Shown: in pieces, positions 33,632 through 43,080 of the stretch | Numbering within the stretch: the stretch's first letter is position 1 | Layout: every line of letters begins with the position of its first letter | DNA from: Thalassotalea euphylliae | GTDB lineage: Bacteria; Pseudomonadota; Gammaproteobacteria; Enterobacterales; Alteromonadaceae | NCBI RefSeq assembly: GCF_003390395.1 | Contig: NZ_QUOV01000001.1 | Location: 496,001-560,000 of the forward strand | Length of the DNA: 64,000 nucleotides | Direction: 5' to 3' | Program-made: the position numbers and the translations under genes | Notes under the pieces: generated by a model | Database searches by the model: none | What the model was told of the DNA's origin: nothing | Seen by the model: only the letters and a program-made list of their open reading frames with translations

Positions 33632-34771
33632 TTAAGGTGAGAATAGTGCACCAAGTGTAGTTGCTTTTTCAGCGCCAGTCACGGCAGGCATGTTACTAGG
33701 CAGCTGGTTGATATAAGCAAAGGCAAGCCAAGCAAATGCCATTGCTTCGAGTTGGTCGCCGTCTATTTTCAGTTGTTCTATTGCAGCAACAGAAACATTA
33801 TCAAGCTCTTTTGCTAACGCCTTTTGAAGTGTCGAATTTAAACGGCCACCGCCACAAAGCCAAACTGCGCAGGTTTGTGTTGAACCTGAGGTGAGTTTCT
33901 TTATTTGATCAGCGATAGTTCGTGCCGTCAAATTAAGTAGGGTCGCTTGTACGTCTTCTGGCTTGTGCGCTTGGTTGTCCAAATGCTTATTTAACCATGC
34001 GAGGTTATATACTTCGCGCCCCGTACTTTTCGGTGCGGGTTGTGTGAAGTAGTCGTGACTTAGCAGGGTGTTTAGTAATTCTTGATTGCAAGTGCCTGAA
34101 GCTGCCCACTCGCCATTCTTATCAAAGTAATTGCCTTGATGATGCAGTTGGTACCAATCATCGAGTAAGCAATTGCCGGGGCCAGTATCGTAGCCTTGAA
34201 CATCTTGATTATTGCTTGGTAAGAAAGTTAGGTTGGCGATTCCGCCAATATTAACAATAACATTGTGATGACTAGCCGCAGGTGTGCCAGTTATAAGAAA
34301 TTGATGAAATGGCGGCACGAGCGGCGCGCCTTGGCCACCAAGTGCGATATCTTTTAAGCGAAATTGGCCAACAACCTCAATCCCAGTTAAACAGGCTAAT
34401 GTTTGGCTACAGCCAATTTGCAAGGTAAAAGGGTGTGTTTCTTCTTGGCTTGCTAGTGACGGACGGTGGCGAATGGTTTGGCCATGGTTTCCTATCGCGA
34501 TAATTTGCTCAGCACCGACGTTCGCATTAATAAGCAATGTTTTTACCGCACTGCTAAATTGTTTAGCAAGCGCTTTATCTAGGCGTCCCATTTGCTCTAT
34601 TTCGTTATCACTGCTGAGATAAAGCGAAGTGATTTGCGACTGGGTTATCTCGTCATAGGCTTGATAATGGCTAGCGACAAGTACGGGTTTACCTTGACTG
34701 AAATCGACAAGAGCAACATCAATACCGTCGGCGCTAGTGCCCGACATTAAACCAACATAATAACGCGTCAT
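33632..34771 (-). CDS. anmK: anhydro-N-acetylmuramic acid kinase
   Basis: The 379-aa ASKHA-fold kinase shows YVGLMSGTSADGIDVALVDF at its start (the phosphate-binding loop), GNHGQTIRHRPS, VNIGGIANLTFLP and GYDTGPGNCLLDDW, all diagnostic of AnmK. It phosphorylates and opens 1,6-anhydro-MurNAc released from peptidoglycan, feeding recycling toward GlcNAc-6-P. It starts 10 bases after the M23 peptidase stop and is co-transcribed with it, a common pairing near tyrS in Alteromonadales. Confidence 0.96.
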   Translation of the reverse strand: MTRYYVGLMSGTSADGIDVALVDFSQGKPVLVASHYQAYDEITQSQITSLYLSSDNEIEQMGRLDKALAKQFSSAVKTLLINANVGAEQIIAIGNHGQTIRHRPSLASQEETHPFTLQIGCSQTLACLTGIEVVGQFRLKDIALGGQGAPLVPPFHQFLITGTPAASHHNVIVNIGGIANLTFLPSNNQDVQGYDTGPGNCLLDDWYQLHHQGNYFDKNGEWAASGTCNQELLNTLLSHDYFTQPAPKSTGREVYNLAWLNKHLDNQAHKPEDVQATLLNLTARTIADQIKKLTSGSTQTCAVWLCGGGRLNSTLQKALAKELDNVSVAAIEQLKIDGDQLEAMAFAWLAFAYINQLPSNMPAVTGAEKATTLGALFSP

Positions 34772-34781
34772 TGTCAGCCAT

Positions 34782-36251
34782 TTAGCCGTTGTTGCTTTTG
34801 GTGCCTTGCATGGCTAATAACGCTTGCTTTGAGCCATTAAGCTCTTGAATGCGCTTTTGTGCAACGGCAGCAAATGCTTGTTTGTACTTTTTCGCGATCG
34901 GTTTTGCATCTGGTAGTTTAACCGTGCGTGGGTTACGGTGCGTACCGTTAACTAAGAATTCATAGTGCAAGTGTGGTGCTTGTGACATGCCAGTTGAGCC
35001 AACGTATCCAATGACTTCACCTTGCTTAACGCGTTGGCCTTTTTTCACAGCTCGTTTAGAGAAATGTAGGTATTTAGTAACGATACCGTCGCCATGTTGA
35101 ATAAATACATAGTTGCCATTGTACTTGTTATAAGTCGAATGGGTGACTTTACCATTGCCTGCCGCAACTACCGGTGTGCCCGTTGAAGCTCTGTAATCTA
35201 CGCCATTGTGCGCTTTCCAACGTTTTTGGATAGGGTGGAAGCGGCGAGGCTTAAAGTTAGAGCTGATATAACGGAAATTAACGGGCGCTCGTAAAAATGC
35301 CTTGCGCATACTTTTGCCTTCCGGCGTGTAGTATTCGTCGTCAGTGAAGCGAATAGCCTTAAATTCTTCGTTTTGGTTCACAAACTCTGCCGCCAGAATT
35401 TTACCTGGGCCTATGTATTCACCGTCAACATAGCGGTTTTCATAAACAACGTGAAAGCTGTCGCCTTTGCGAATATCTAGCGCGAAATCGATATCCCAAC
35501 CAAAAATATTGGCGAGCGAGATAATTTGGTTATCGTCTAAGCCAGCGCTGATACCTGCATTCCAAAAACTTGAATTAATGATGCCATGCGCAAAGGTTTC
35601 ACGTACTTCAACTGCTTTTTCTTCAGTACGAGTTTGGTAGCTATCGTCAATACGCTCAACGTACAAGGTTTTGATTTTCGACAGCGGATAAGCCAATGAC
35701 ACCAACTCACCTTGCTCGTTTTTACCTAAGCGTAGCGTATCGCCAACGTTAATTTTCTTGAGCTGTTTGGCTGCCTTATCAATTTCATAAGTGGTGCGCG
35801 CACTTAGGCCAGCACGCTTAAAAATTTTAGCCAGTGAATCACCTTTTTTAACCCTTGCTGTTTGCCATTTTAATGCTGGCGTTTTAGGCTCTGGTGCTTC
35901 AATTTCTTGCTTACCAGTGGGTTGCGGTAAATTGTTAGCAAGTGTTTCAGTAGGTGAGTTTTGCGTGTTTTTTGAGCTTTTTTCTTGAGTAATGCCTTGT
36001 GATTTTTCACTCGCCGTGACTTCTGCAACACCTTGCGCGGTAACTTGGTAACGTTTGCCAACTTCCAATGCAGGTGTTTGTTTGCTGGCGGTTGCTTTCT
36101 CTGATGGCAACAGCAACGACAGTACAAGTAGCGAGGACACTACGCTGATCACTACCTTGTGCTGTTTAGGCAGTGATAAATATAAATTTTTTATATTTTT
36201 CAATTGGCTACTACTCAAGTGATCAACTAGGAACAAAAACAATTGTGCCAC
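34782..36251 (-). CDS. M23 peptidoglycan endopeptidase (MepM-like)
   Basis: A 489-aa envelope protein with one N-terminal transmembrane helix (about residues 33-50) and a variable linker. A LysM/OapA-like region follows (WQTARVKKGDSLAKIFKRAG, near 130-150), and then a C-terminal LytM/M23 zinc domain. The domain has HNGVDYRASTGTPVVAAG (first His and Asp ligands) and HLHYEF (final His ligands). It cleaves peptide crosslinks to allow wall growth. No ATG is available upstream of the membrane helix, so a GTG at 36251 is the probable start. It is divergent from tyrS and leads an operon with anmK. Confidence 0.93.
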   Translation of the reverse strand: MAQLFLFLVDHLSSSQLKNIKNLYLSLPKQHKVVISVVSSLLVLSLLLPSEKATASKQTPALEVGKRYQVTAQGVAEVTASEKSQGITQEKSSKNTQNSPTETLANNLPQPTGKQEIEAPEPKTPALKWQTARVKKGDSLAKIFKRAGLSARTTYEIDKAAKQLKKINVGDTLRLGKNEQGELVSLAYPLSKIKTLYVERIDDSYQTRTEEKAVEVRETFAHGIINSSFWNAGISAGLDDNQIISLANIFGWDIDFALDIRKGDSFHVVYENRYVDGEYIGPGKILAAEFVNQNEEFKAIRFTDDEYYTPEGKSMRKAFLRAPVNFRYISSNFKPRRFHPIQKRWKAHNGVDYRASTGTPVVAAGNGKVTHSTYNKYNGNYVFIQHGDGIVTKYLHFSKRAVKKGQRVKQGEVIGYVGSTGMSQAPHLHYEFLVNGTHRNPRTVKLPDAKPIAKKYKQAFAAVAQKRIQELNGSKQALLAMQGTKSNNG

Positions 36252-36362
36252 TATAACAAAAAAATACAGCTTAAACAGTAACAGGGTTTTATCCAGCCCC
36301 TAATTTACAGTAGAATCGGCGACCTATTGATGAATAATATTGACCGATGTGGAGCGAGTTAC

Positions 36363-37562
36363 ATGACTGATGTCAGCCAAGCGTTTGCTGAAATTAAACG
36401 TGGTGCCGAAGAAATTTTGCTAGAAGATGAGCTGTTAGAAAAGCTCAAGCAAGGTAAACCATTAAAAATTAAAGCAGGCTTTGATCCAACAGCTCCAGAT
36501 TTGCACCTAGGTCATACGGTTCTGATCAACAAATTACGTCAGTTCCAACAGTTAGGTCACGAAGTCATTTTCCTTATTGGTGATTTCACTGGCATGATCG
36601 GTGACCCAACGGGTAAAAACGTTACTCGTAAGCCGTTAACGCAAGAAGATGTACTTGCCAACGCTGAAACCTACAAAGAGCAAGTTTTTAAGATTCTAGA
36701 CCCTGCAAAAACACGTGTGGAATTTAACTCGACATGGATGGAAAAGTTAGGTGCTGCAGGCATGCTTAAACTGGCTTCACGCCAGACCGTAGCACGTATG
36801 ATGGAGCGCGATGACTTTAAAAAGCGCTATGCAGGCGGCCAAGCAATTGCCATTCACGAATTTATGTACCCACTTGTTCAAGGTTGGGATTCTGTAGCAC
36901 TTGAAGCTGATGTTGAGCTTGGTGGTACCGATCAAAAGTTCAACTTATTGATGGGTCGTGAACTACAAAAAGTGGAAGGCCAACGCCCGCAAACGGTATT
37001 GATGATGCCATTACTTGAAGGCTTAGACGGTGTTCAGAAGATGTCTAAATCACTGGGTAACTACATTGGTATTACTGACACGCCAACGGAAATGTTCGGC
37101 AAGATCATGTCAATTTCTGATGATTTGATGTGGCGCTACTACGACCTACTAAGCTTTAAGCCGATTGAAGAAATCGACGCATTCAAGCAGCAAATAGCAG
37201 ATGGCGCCAACCCGCGTGACGTGAAAATTGAATTAGCGAAAGAAATTATCGCACGTTTCCACGATCAAGCGGCGGCAGATGCAGCTCACCAAGAGTTCAT
37301 TAACCGCTTCCAAAAAGGTGCGATGCCAGACGAAATGCCAGAGTTAACCGTTGCCACCACAGACGGTGTAATTGCCATCGCCAACTTACTGAAAGAAGCG
37401 GGCTTAGTGGCTAGTACCTCTGAAGCGATGCGTATGATTAAGCAAGGCGCTGCGAAAATTGATGGCGAGAAAGTAGCAGACAATAAAGTACAAGTTGAAA
37501 GTGGTACAACGGCTGTTTACCAAGTCGGTAAACGCAAATTTGCACGTGTGACAACTGCGTAA
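36363..37562 (+). CDS. tyrS: tyrosyl-tRNA synthetase
   Basis: A class I synthetase of 399 aa from the ATG at 36363; an upstream ATG at 36327 lacks a ribosome site and conservation. The HIGH-type motif is HLGH ([20 protein letters not shown]), followed by [15 protein letters not shown] and the KMSKS loop ([10 protein letters not shown]). A C-terminal S4 RNA-binding domain spans about residues 335-397. This matches the longer TyrS subfamily of gammaproteobacteria. Essential for charging tRNA-Tyr. Monocistronic, with its own terminator. Confidence 0.97.
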   Translation: MTDVSQAFAEIKRGAEEILLEDELLEKLKQGKPLKIKAGFDPTAPDLHLGHTVLINKLRQFQQLGHEVIFLIGDFTGMIGDPTGKNVTRKPLTQEDVLANAETYKEQVFKILDPAKTRVEFNSTWMEKLGAAGMLKLASRQTVARMMERDDFKKRYAGGQAIAIHEFMYPLVQGWDSVALEADVELGGTDQKFNLLMGRELQKVEGQRPQTVLMMPLLEGLDGVQKMSKSLGNYIGITDTPTEMFGKIMSISDDLMWRYYDLLSFKPIEEIDAFKQQIADGANPRDVKIELAKEIIARFHDQAAADAAHQEFINRFQKGAMPDEMPELTVATTDGVIAIANLLKEAGLVASTSEAMRMIKQGAAKIDGEKVADNKVQVESGTTAVYQVGKRKFARVTTA

Positions 37563-37584
37563 CAAATCAGCCTTATTGATATTT

Positions 37585-37614
37585 AAAAAAACCAGCAAGT
37601 TTGCTGGTTTTTTT
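37585..37614 (+). terminator. rho-independent terminator of tyrS
   Basis: A stem AACCAGCA / TGCTGGTT extended by A's and T's, with an AGTT loop and a T-run, lies just after the tyrS stop. Confidence 0.88.
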
Positions 37615-37682
37615 ATGCTTGTATTTTCTTGGTCACTCGGTAGGCTAACTGACAAGAATCGTTAAATAATAAACAATAATCT

Positions 37683-38300
37683 ATGCGAATCAGCTCGCCT
37701 AAACGCTTTTTTCAATTCACTAAGTTTGCTCGCCGCTTGTGCTGCCTTAGCGCTTTTTTCTTGCTAACAGCTTGCAGTTCACAACCTAAAATTGCCATTG
37801 TGAAATATCAGCCGATTTTTGATTTTAGCCAAGTGCAAAGCTATGGCTTGTACCAGCGTAATGACGAATTTAACGACTGGCAGCTAATCAGCGATAGTCT
37901 GCGTAATGGCATTGAGCTGGCAATCGAGCAAGCAATGGATAGCCAAGGTTTCGCGTTTAAAGACAGCAGCGAAGCAGATGTGATCGTAACCTACTATGTT
38001 ATGCGTCGCAGTGCTCGTAGTTTTAAAACCTACAATCGTGGCGTTAACTATTGTTCATACTGTTTAACGAATAGCAAAACAGGTACGCGTGCCGAGCGAT
38101 TAGATATCAAAGCGGGGAGTTTAGTGATTGATGTGATTCAGCCTAAACATCGACGCTCTATTTGGCGAACGAACTACCCACTTGGCCTGAACGAGAAAGA
38201 CACCAGTATTGAAGTGAATGCAAAAATTAGTTTTGCGGTCGCGGCAATGCTCAAGCAATTTAGCCAAACTCAACAATGGATTACCTCGCATGCCACTTAG
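37683..38300 (+). CDS. DUF4136-type lipoprotein
   Basis: The 205-aa product has a lipoprotein signal with lipobox LTAC (Cys31 would be lipidated). A DUF4136-like domain follows: FSQVQSYGLYQ, IELAIEQAMDSQGF, then ADVIVTYYVMRR and GSLVIDVIQP. The family is periplasmic and of unknown function, often attached to a membrane. A Cys pair in NYCSYCL may form a disulfide. The next gene overlaps or lies just after this stop, suggesting joint expression. Confidence 0.82.
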   Translation: MRISSPKRFFQFTKFARRLCCLSAFFLLTACSSQPKIAIVKYQPIFDFSQVQSYGLYQRNDEFNDWQLISDSLRNGIELAIEQAMDSQGFAFKDSSEADVIVTYYVMRRSARSFKTYNRGVNYCSYCLTNSKTGTRAERLDIKAGSLVIDVIQPKHRRSIWRTNYPLGLNEKDTSIEVNAKISFAVAAMLKQFSQTQQWITSHAT

Positions 38301-38316
38301 ATCTTCTGGTGATCGA

Positions 38317-38928
38317 ATGGGACAAAACACCTTACAACAGGCAATTTTTAGATGGTTGATTATTGCTTGTGTGGTGCTAGCCTTGCTGACTAGCGTGTTA
38401 TTAGCGTTAGGTTACATGCTCAAGGAAAATGAACGCAAAACCAGAGCATTGATAGAAGCATCCCAACCTGCTCACCAATCCACACGCCCACGCGCCCAGC
38501 AGGCATTAGAAGCACAACCACATGCTGAGTCTATAAACCCTTTAATTGAATTGACTGATGACCTTTTGCCTACACCTGAACAGTCGCAACTAACACTAGC
38601 CACTCAAAATAGTGAGGAGAGCGCAGAAAGTGAGGTTGAGGCAAAGGTGAAAGCACAGCTATTAAAAGACTTAGCTCGCTTGCGCCAATTAGAACAAGCG
38701 AAACAGACCATCTTGAATAATTTAGTTTGCCAAGATGTTAGTCAATGCCATTTTGTTGATACAAGCTCGATCGAACTCGGTTGCGTTGTTGCCGTAAATA
38801 CCATAGGTAAAAGTATGTTAAGTAAAGCGCAATTTGTGCAAACGTTCAGCCAAAATGACAGTGAATGTGAAGAGCGAATTAGCGAGCTTTCACTGACTTG
38901 CCATCACAATATGTGTTCCATTGAATAG
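38317..38928 (+). CDS. single-pass membrane protein of unknown function
   Basis: From the ATG at 38317 the product is 203 aa, with one transmembrane helix (about residues 12-33, LIIACVVLALLTSVLLALGY) and a long periplasmic part. The part has a Pro/Gln/Glu-rich linker and a coiled-coil stretch (EVEAKVKAQLLKDLARLRQL). A Cys-containing C-terminal domain follows, with six Cys including CQDVSQC and CHHNMC, likely disulfide-bonded. An ATG at 38290, overlapping the DUF4136 gene, is an alternative start. No family recognised. Confidence 0.65.
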   Translation: MGQNTLQQAIFRWLIIACVVLALLTSVLLALGYMLKENERKTRALIEASQPAHQSTRPRAQQALEAQPHAESINPLIELTDDLLPTPEQSQLTLATQNSEESAESEVEAKVKAQLLKDLARLRQLEQAKQTILNNLVCQDVSQCHFVDTSSIELGCVVAVNTIGKSMLSKAQFVQTFSQNDSECEERISELSLTCHHNMCSIE

Positions 38929-39079
38929 AACACTTACAATCCCTACTAAACACATTATTGAACTCACTAAGCCACTACCGCTAAGCTATTTTCAATAAAC
39001 TATTGTCACCAAGTGATGCTCGCATCTTCGTTTGGCTTGGGTATAATGCCGAACATCTTCCGATAACAGTGTAATTACT

Positions 39080-39403
39080 ATGTCTTTCCCCAATGATGAA
39101 ACGGGTAATGTCCTGCAGGAAATGCAGCAAGCAGGCATTGAGTTAAATGAAATGCATGATGTTGTGTTTTTTCAATTATTTGAGCAAAAAGCGCAAGCGG
39201 AGCAATTGGTTGCTCACTTACAAGCAGTAGCGCCAGATATGGTAGTAGAGCTTCATCCCGATGAAACGCCGAATGTTTGGGACGTTGACTGTACGGTGCG
39301 CATGGTACCAAGCTATGAAGGGATCGTCGCCCAAGAAGCCGAATTTGAGCAACTTGCGGCCAAGTTCAGTGGTTACAACGATGGCTGGGGCATTGAAGCC
39401 TAG
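39080..39403 (+). CDS. rraB: RraB-family ribonuclease E regulator
   Basis: The 107-aa acidic protein ends with FEQLAAKFSGYNDGWGIEA, matching the conserved YDGWG tail of RraB, and has the preceding DVDCTVRMVPSYEGIVAQEAEF region of that fold. In E. coli RraB binds the degradosome scaffold of RNase E and lowers its activity on some mRNAs. The protein is shorter than E. coli RraB (138 aa), lacking its acidic C-terminal extension. Located alone between envelope genes. Confidence 0.85.
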   Translation: MSFPNDETGNVLQEMQQAGIELNEMHDVVFFQLFEQKAQAEQLVAHLQAVAPDMVVELHPDETPNVWDVDCTVRMVPSYEGIVAQEAEFEQLAAKFSGYNDGWGIEA

Positions 39404-39472
39404 CTGTTTTTCGTTAATACGTCGTGTGTGATTAGCAGCACCCACGACGAGTAGGCCAAATTCTATCGCTAA

Positions 39473-40102
39473 TCAGCTATTGTTATCTTTGTCACGAATA
39501 TGGAAGGCTGGCAAAGATACTCGCCAATAAATAGCCGCTAGGCGCAATAAGAGTGTTGTAAGAATCGCGGCAATCAACGTCAAAGTGTGATCTTGGCCAT
39601 ACCAAGAGAGCAGGGCAAACAAGCTACTTCCTAACATGGCAGCAGTTGCGTATATCTCTTGTCGTAAAATTAGTGGAATAACATTACACAAGACATCGCG
39701 GATCATACCGCCCGCTACCCCGGTGATAGTGCCTAAAACAACTGCCGCAGGAATTGGGGCCCCTAGCGACAAAGCCTTTTCCGTACCAACCACTGCAAAT
39801 AGCGCCAAGCCAAAGGCATCGGCTATTAATAAAAATCGTGTCGGTATACGTTTGGGGCGGCGAATAAATAAAATGGTTAACAGCGCCGTTAAGCAAATCA
39901 CCCATAGGTAGTAACTGTTGGCCAGCCAAAACACGGGCGCATCAAGAATGATGTCGCGAATGGTGCCTCCGCCTATCGCTGTCACGGCAGCAAGCACAAT
40001 GACGCCGAATGGGTCGAGTTTAAAGCGTCCTGCCATCAGTGCGCCGGAAAGGGCAAAAACAACCGTACCAAATATATCTAGCCAGAATAACAACTCGGTC
40101 AT
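39473..40102 (-). CDS. TRIC-type (UPF0126) membrane channel protein
   Basis: The 209-aa protein has about seven hydrophobic segments in two repeats. Each repeat carries the family signature around a GGG(T/M)IRD motif: AVTAIGGGTIRDIILDAP near residue 40 and GTITGVAGGMIRDVLCNVIP near 125. Bacterial members form trimeric cation channels. It begins 9 bases after the rhodanese gene stop, so both probably share a transcript. Confidence 0.92.
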   Translation of the reverse strand: MTELLFWLDIFGTVVFALSGALMAGRFKLDPFGVIVLAAVTAIGGGTIRDIILDAPVFWLANSYYLWVICLTALLTILFIRRPKRIPTRFLLIADAFGLALFAVVGTEKALSLGAPIPAAVVLGTITGVAGGMIRDVLCNVIPLILRQEIYATAAMLGSSLFALLSWYGQDHTLTLIAAILTTLLLRLAAIYWRVSLPAFHIRDKDNNS

Positions 40103-40111
40103 TTAACCCAA

Positions 40112-40510
40112 TTACTCCAAAGTTTTCAGCGGTAAACCGTTAGCTTGCCACGCAATAATGTCGCCAGTTAAATGCCAAATATTGGAATAACCTTGTTTGC
40201 GAAGTAATTGCTCAGCAACTGCCGCCCGTCTACCAGAGCGACAATAAACAATGATGTTGGCTGCCTTATCACTTGGCAGTAAAGTGAGATTATTGGCCAG
40301 TTCCGTATGGCTAATATTGATTGCCGATTGAATATGGCCAGTTTTAAATTCTTCTGCGGTGCGCACATCTAGCAGCGTATAGCCACTGGTGAGTGGTGCA
40401 TTGACTAGGCTCAATACGTGCTCCTGTGACACGCTTGGCCGCTCAGATGCCCAGACAAAACTGGTAACGGTAACGAGTAGCAATTGCAGGCTAGCTGCTA
40501 ACTTATTCAT
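40112..40510 (-). CDS. exported single-domain rhodanese
   Basis: The 132-aa protein has a signal peptide (MNKLAASLQLLLVTVTSFVWA) followed by one rhodanese domain (YTLLDVRTAEEFKTGHIQSA) with active-site loop CRSGRRA. The active Cys (about residue 90) could carry a persulfide in the periplasm. The loop CRSGRRA with several Arg resembles PspE/GlpE-type enzymes. It is followed by the TRIC-type channel gene. Whether it acts in thiosulfate or redox chemistry cannot be read here. Confidence 0.88.
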   Translation of the reverse strand: MNKLAASLQLLLVTVTSFVWASERPSVSQEHVLSLVNAPLTSGYTLLDVRTAEEFKTGHIQSAINISHTELANNLTLLPSDKAANIIVYCRSGRRAAVAEQLLRKQGYSNIWHLTGDIIAWQANGLPLKTLE

Positions 40511-40668
40511 TTGAACCCTTAGTAATAGATAAAAGTATTTTCTAGTTTTTAAAGCTTAGGTTATGACGCTCAAGTTTTATGTATAAAGGTATGTCGCATA
40601 ACTTTACTCAGTTTAATTATAGCGATGTTACGATCACGAACAGTATATGGCATGTAGGCAATAGCAAA

Positions 40669-41640
40669 TTAGCTCAGGCTTTGGCTCGCTGCCCAAGCAA
40701 ACACGTAATAACTAACGACTAAGATAACCAGTAGGGTATTGATCCGCCCAATAAATTGGTAAGCCTGACTAATCGTATTGATGTCTGGCGCGCGCCCTTT
40801 AGGATTAAACTCGATGCGTCTTAATTTTTTACCTTCATACATAGCCACACCCGCTAACTTGGTATTTAGTGCAATAGCAAAAAACTGCAGTAAAGCATCA
40901 TTATTTAATTGGAATATTTTCGGTAAGGTTAATCGCCATAACAGGGTTGATTGTTGGCCAAGAGATAACAACAAACCGGCGAGCAGGAAAAGTCGACTCG
41001 GCAACCAAGTAATCAACTGTGATAGCGCATTTACAAAGCCGCCAAAGTGCATCATGTTGCTGCGTTTAGGGTTCCAAGCGTAATGCATTTCCAACAGTAA
41101 GCGATAACTAATAGCCGCCAGTGCGCCGCCCACAAGATAAATCGCAATGACGCTGACCGTAAGTTGCATGTGTTTGATAATCAGCGCTTCAATGGTTGCT
41201 TTGGACAACCCCATGGCAGAAAGCTGACTGGTGTCTCGCAGTACAAGCCGTTTAAGGGTTTGTTTGGCCTTATAATTATCGCCAGCGCGCAGTGCTTTAG
41301 AAATCGTTTTCGCGTTGGGTACAAGCGTTAATGAACCAAGCGCAAAATACAGCAATAGCCCCTGCCAGAGCTCTGGAATCGCAACGAAATCGGCAAATAG
41401 CCATAGAATTACCCACAATGGGGTGAAGGTGACGATAACAGCGACAAAGCCTGAAATGCTTTGCTGACTTTGGCCGTTTTCAGCTTTGTTGACTTTGTTA
41501 GCCAGTTGCAAACAAAAGAATTGAAAAAATTGCCAGGGGTTATGTGCTGCAATGGTTTGCAGCACACGCTTAACCAGTAATACCGCCAACAGTAAAACAA
41601 TACTTTCAAATTGTGGTGGTATTGCGGCAAACCAGTCCAT
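40669..41640 (-). CDS. CobD/CbiB-like membrane protein
   Basis: A 323-aa integral membrane protein with several hydrophobic helices. It shows the CobD/CbiB-like features KRLVLRDTSQLSAMGLSKAT, VGGALAAISYRLL, PKRSNMMHFGG and NPKGRAPDINTISQAYQF. True CbiB makes adenosylcobinamide, but no other cobalamin genes are present, and this position next to mtnN is typical of the regulatory or uncharacterised branch in Shewanella-like genomes. Its ATG overlaps the mtnN stop (TAATG), so translation is coupled. Function is not established. Confidence 0.8.
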   Translation of the reverse strand: MDWFAAIPPQFESIVLLLAVLLVKRVLQTIAAHNPWQFFQFFCLQLANKVNKAENGQSQQSISGFVAVIVTFTPLWVILWLFADFVAIPELWQGLLLYFALGSLTLVPNAKTISKALRAGDNYKAKQTLKRLVLRDTSQLSAMGLSKATIEALIIKHMQLTVSVIAIYLVGGALAAISYRLLLEMHYAWNPKRSNMMHFGGFVNALSQLITWLPSRLFLLAGLLLSLGQQSTLLWRLTLPKIFQLNNDALLQFFAIALNTKLAGVAMYEGKKLRRIEFNPKGRAPDINTISQAYQFIGRINTLLVILVVSYYVFAWAASQSLS

Positions 41641-42350
41641 TAGTTAAGAGTCACGCCCTCTAGTGAGTTGATCATATTGATCACTAACTCAGATGAGTTA
41701 ACAGACGCGGTTTCCAAGTAGGCTTCAAATGAGGTTGGAGATTCTTTGCCTGCAATATCAGACATTGAGCGAATAACGACAAATGGCACGTTAAATTTGT
41801 GACAAGTTTGTGCAATCGCGGCACCTTCCATTTCAACTGCTGCCATGGTTGGGAAATTGGCACGTGCTTTAGCGATATCTTCATCGGCAGTCATAAAGGT
41901 ATCACCCGTTGTGATCAAGCCAACTAGCGTATTAATACCGTCTAGTTTTTCAATCCCAGCTTTTGCTGCTTCAACCAATGCCGGGTGCGGAATAAAAGCG
42001 GCTGGGTTAGCTGGCAATTGACCAATTTCGTAACCAAAAACGATAAGATTAACATCGTGGTAGCGTACTTCAGAGCTAACAACAATATCACCCACTTTAA
42101 GTGATTGTTCAAAACCACCCGCAGAGCCCGTATTGACGACATAATCAGGCGAAAACTTGTCGATCAATAAAACGGTAGCTAGTGCTGCGGCAACTTTACC
42201 AATACCTGATTGAACAATAACTACATCGTGCCCATTTAGCTGGCCTTCGTGAAACTCGAAGCCGCCGTGTTGGGTTGTCGTTGGGTTAGTTAAGGCTGCT
42301 TTTAAAATGGCAACCTCTGGCTCCATTGCGCCAATAATACCTGCTTTCAT
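41640..42350 (-). CDS. mtnN: 5'-methylthioadenosine/S-adenosylhomocysteine nucleosidase
   Basis: A 236-aa nucleoside phosphorylase-fold hydrolase: [16 protein letters not shown] at the start, [19 protein letters not shown] near residue 75, the catalytic Glu segment [15 protein letters not shown], and the Asp-containing [10 protein letters not shown] near 190. It cleaves adenine from methylthioadenosine, S-adenosylhomocysteine and 5'-deoxyadenosine, supporting methionine salvage and quorum-signal metabolism. It leads the operon with the CobD-like gene. Confidence 0.97.
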   Translation of the reverse strand: MKAGIIGAMEPEVAILKAALTNPTTTQHGGFEFHEGQLNGHDVVIVQSGIGKVAAALATVLLIDKFSPDYVVNTGSAGGFEQSLKVGDIVVSSEVRYHDVNLIVFGYEIGQLPANPAAFIPHPALVEAAKAGIEKLDGINTLVGLITTGDTFMTADEDIAKARANFPTMAAVEMEGAAIAQTCHKFNVPFVVIRSMSDIAGKESPTSFEAYLETASVNSSELVINMINSLEGVTLN

Positions 42351-42398
42351 CGGAAATCTCGGTTAATAATAGTTAGCGCGATTATACGCCATTACACA

Positions 42399-42932
42399 TT
42401 AACAGCCACTGGTAACTGTGCCAATACGTGGCTCAGCACCCGTTTTAGGGTTGAAATAATAAGCGTAGCAGGCGTCAGCTAATCGGTAGCCTTGTGGCCA
42501 AACCAACATCAAGCCGTTGCTATTGGCTGGGCTTGGTGTGAAATCTAAGCTGGGGGCAGTGTTTTGGTTACCAACACCACACAAGTCATTAATGGTGCAC
42601 TCTGCAGTGGGGTTGGTAAAAGTAATGTTTTGACCAACATTAAGTAAGAATTGCCATGCGTTAGCCCAGTGACCACTGGCATAACCTTGCTCGATCGCAA
42701 CGTTGCTACCGTTCACCGTAATATTACCGTCTTCTATATTGTCAACGCGTGCTTTGGCTGCAACCAATGATGAACTTGAAGCGATGGCTCCGGCTACCCC
42801 TTCGATAACGGCTTCGCGGCTGTCAGAGGCAAGGTCAATAAAGCGCGGCGCAGCAACGGCGGCTAAAATGCCAAGAATAACAATAACAACAACAAGTTCG
42901 ATAAGGGTAAAACCCTGATGGCGTGATTTCAT
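42399..42932 (-). CDS. orphan type IV pilin-like protein
   Basis: The 177-aa protein starts MKSRHQGFTLIELVVVIVIL: a short basic leader, prepilin-peptidase site G7/F8, Glu at mature position 5 and a hydrophobic N-terminal helix. The globular part has four Cys (two in CTINDLC, one in DACYAYYF, one at the C-terminal end), giving the D-region disulfides of MshA-like pilins. No pilus assembly genes are adjacent, so it would depend on machinery elsewhere. It lies between mtnN and a DUF2726 gene, all on the same strand. Confidence 0.88.
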   Translation of the reverse strand: MKSRHQGFTLIELVVVIVILGILAAVAAPRFIDLASDSREAVIEGVAGAIASSSSLVAAKARVDNIEDGNITVNGSNVAIEQGYASGHWANAWQFLLNVGQNITFTNPTAECTINDLCGVGNQNTAPSLDFTPSPANSNGLMLVWPQGYRLADACYAYYFNPKTGAEPRIGTVTSGC

Positions 42933-42995
42933 AATTACAACTTTTTAACAACGATAATTGGGCGCAAGATTATCAAGTTTGACGGGGCAAAGCAA

Positions 42996-43030
42996 AGCTA
43001 GCCCGAAGCTCAGGTAGAGTTGGGCTAGCT
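42996..43030 (-). terminator. possible terminator hairpin of the DUF2726 gene
   Basis: AGCTAGCCC and GGGCTAGCT form a 9-bp stem with a 17-base loop. The tract beyond it in the minus direction is only moderately T-rich. Confidence 0.4.
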
Positions 43031-43080
43031 AGAAAAAGTGAAATTTAAAGGCTAGTTTAAGTGAACTAGCTGAAGCCTAT

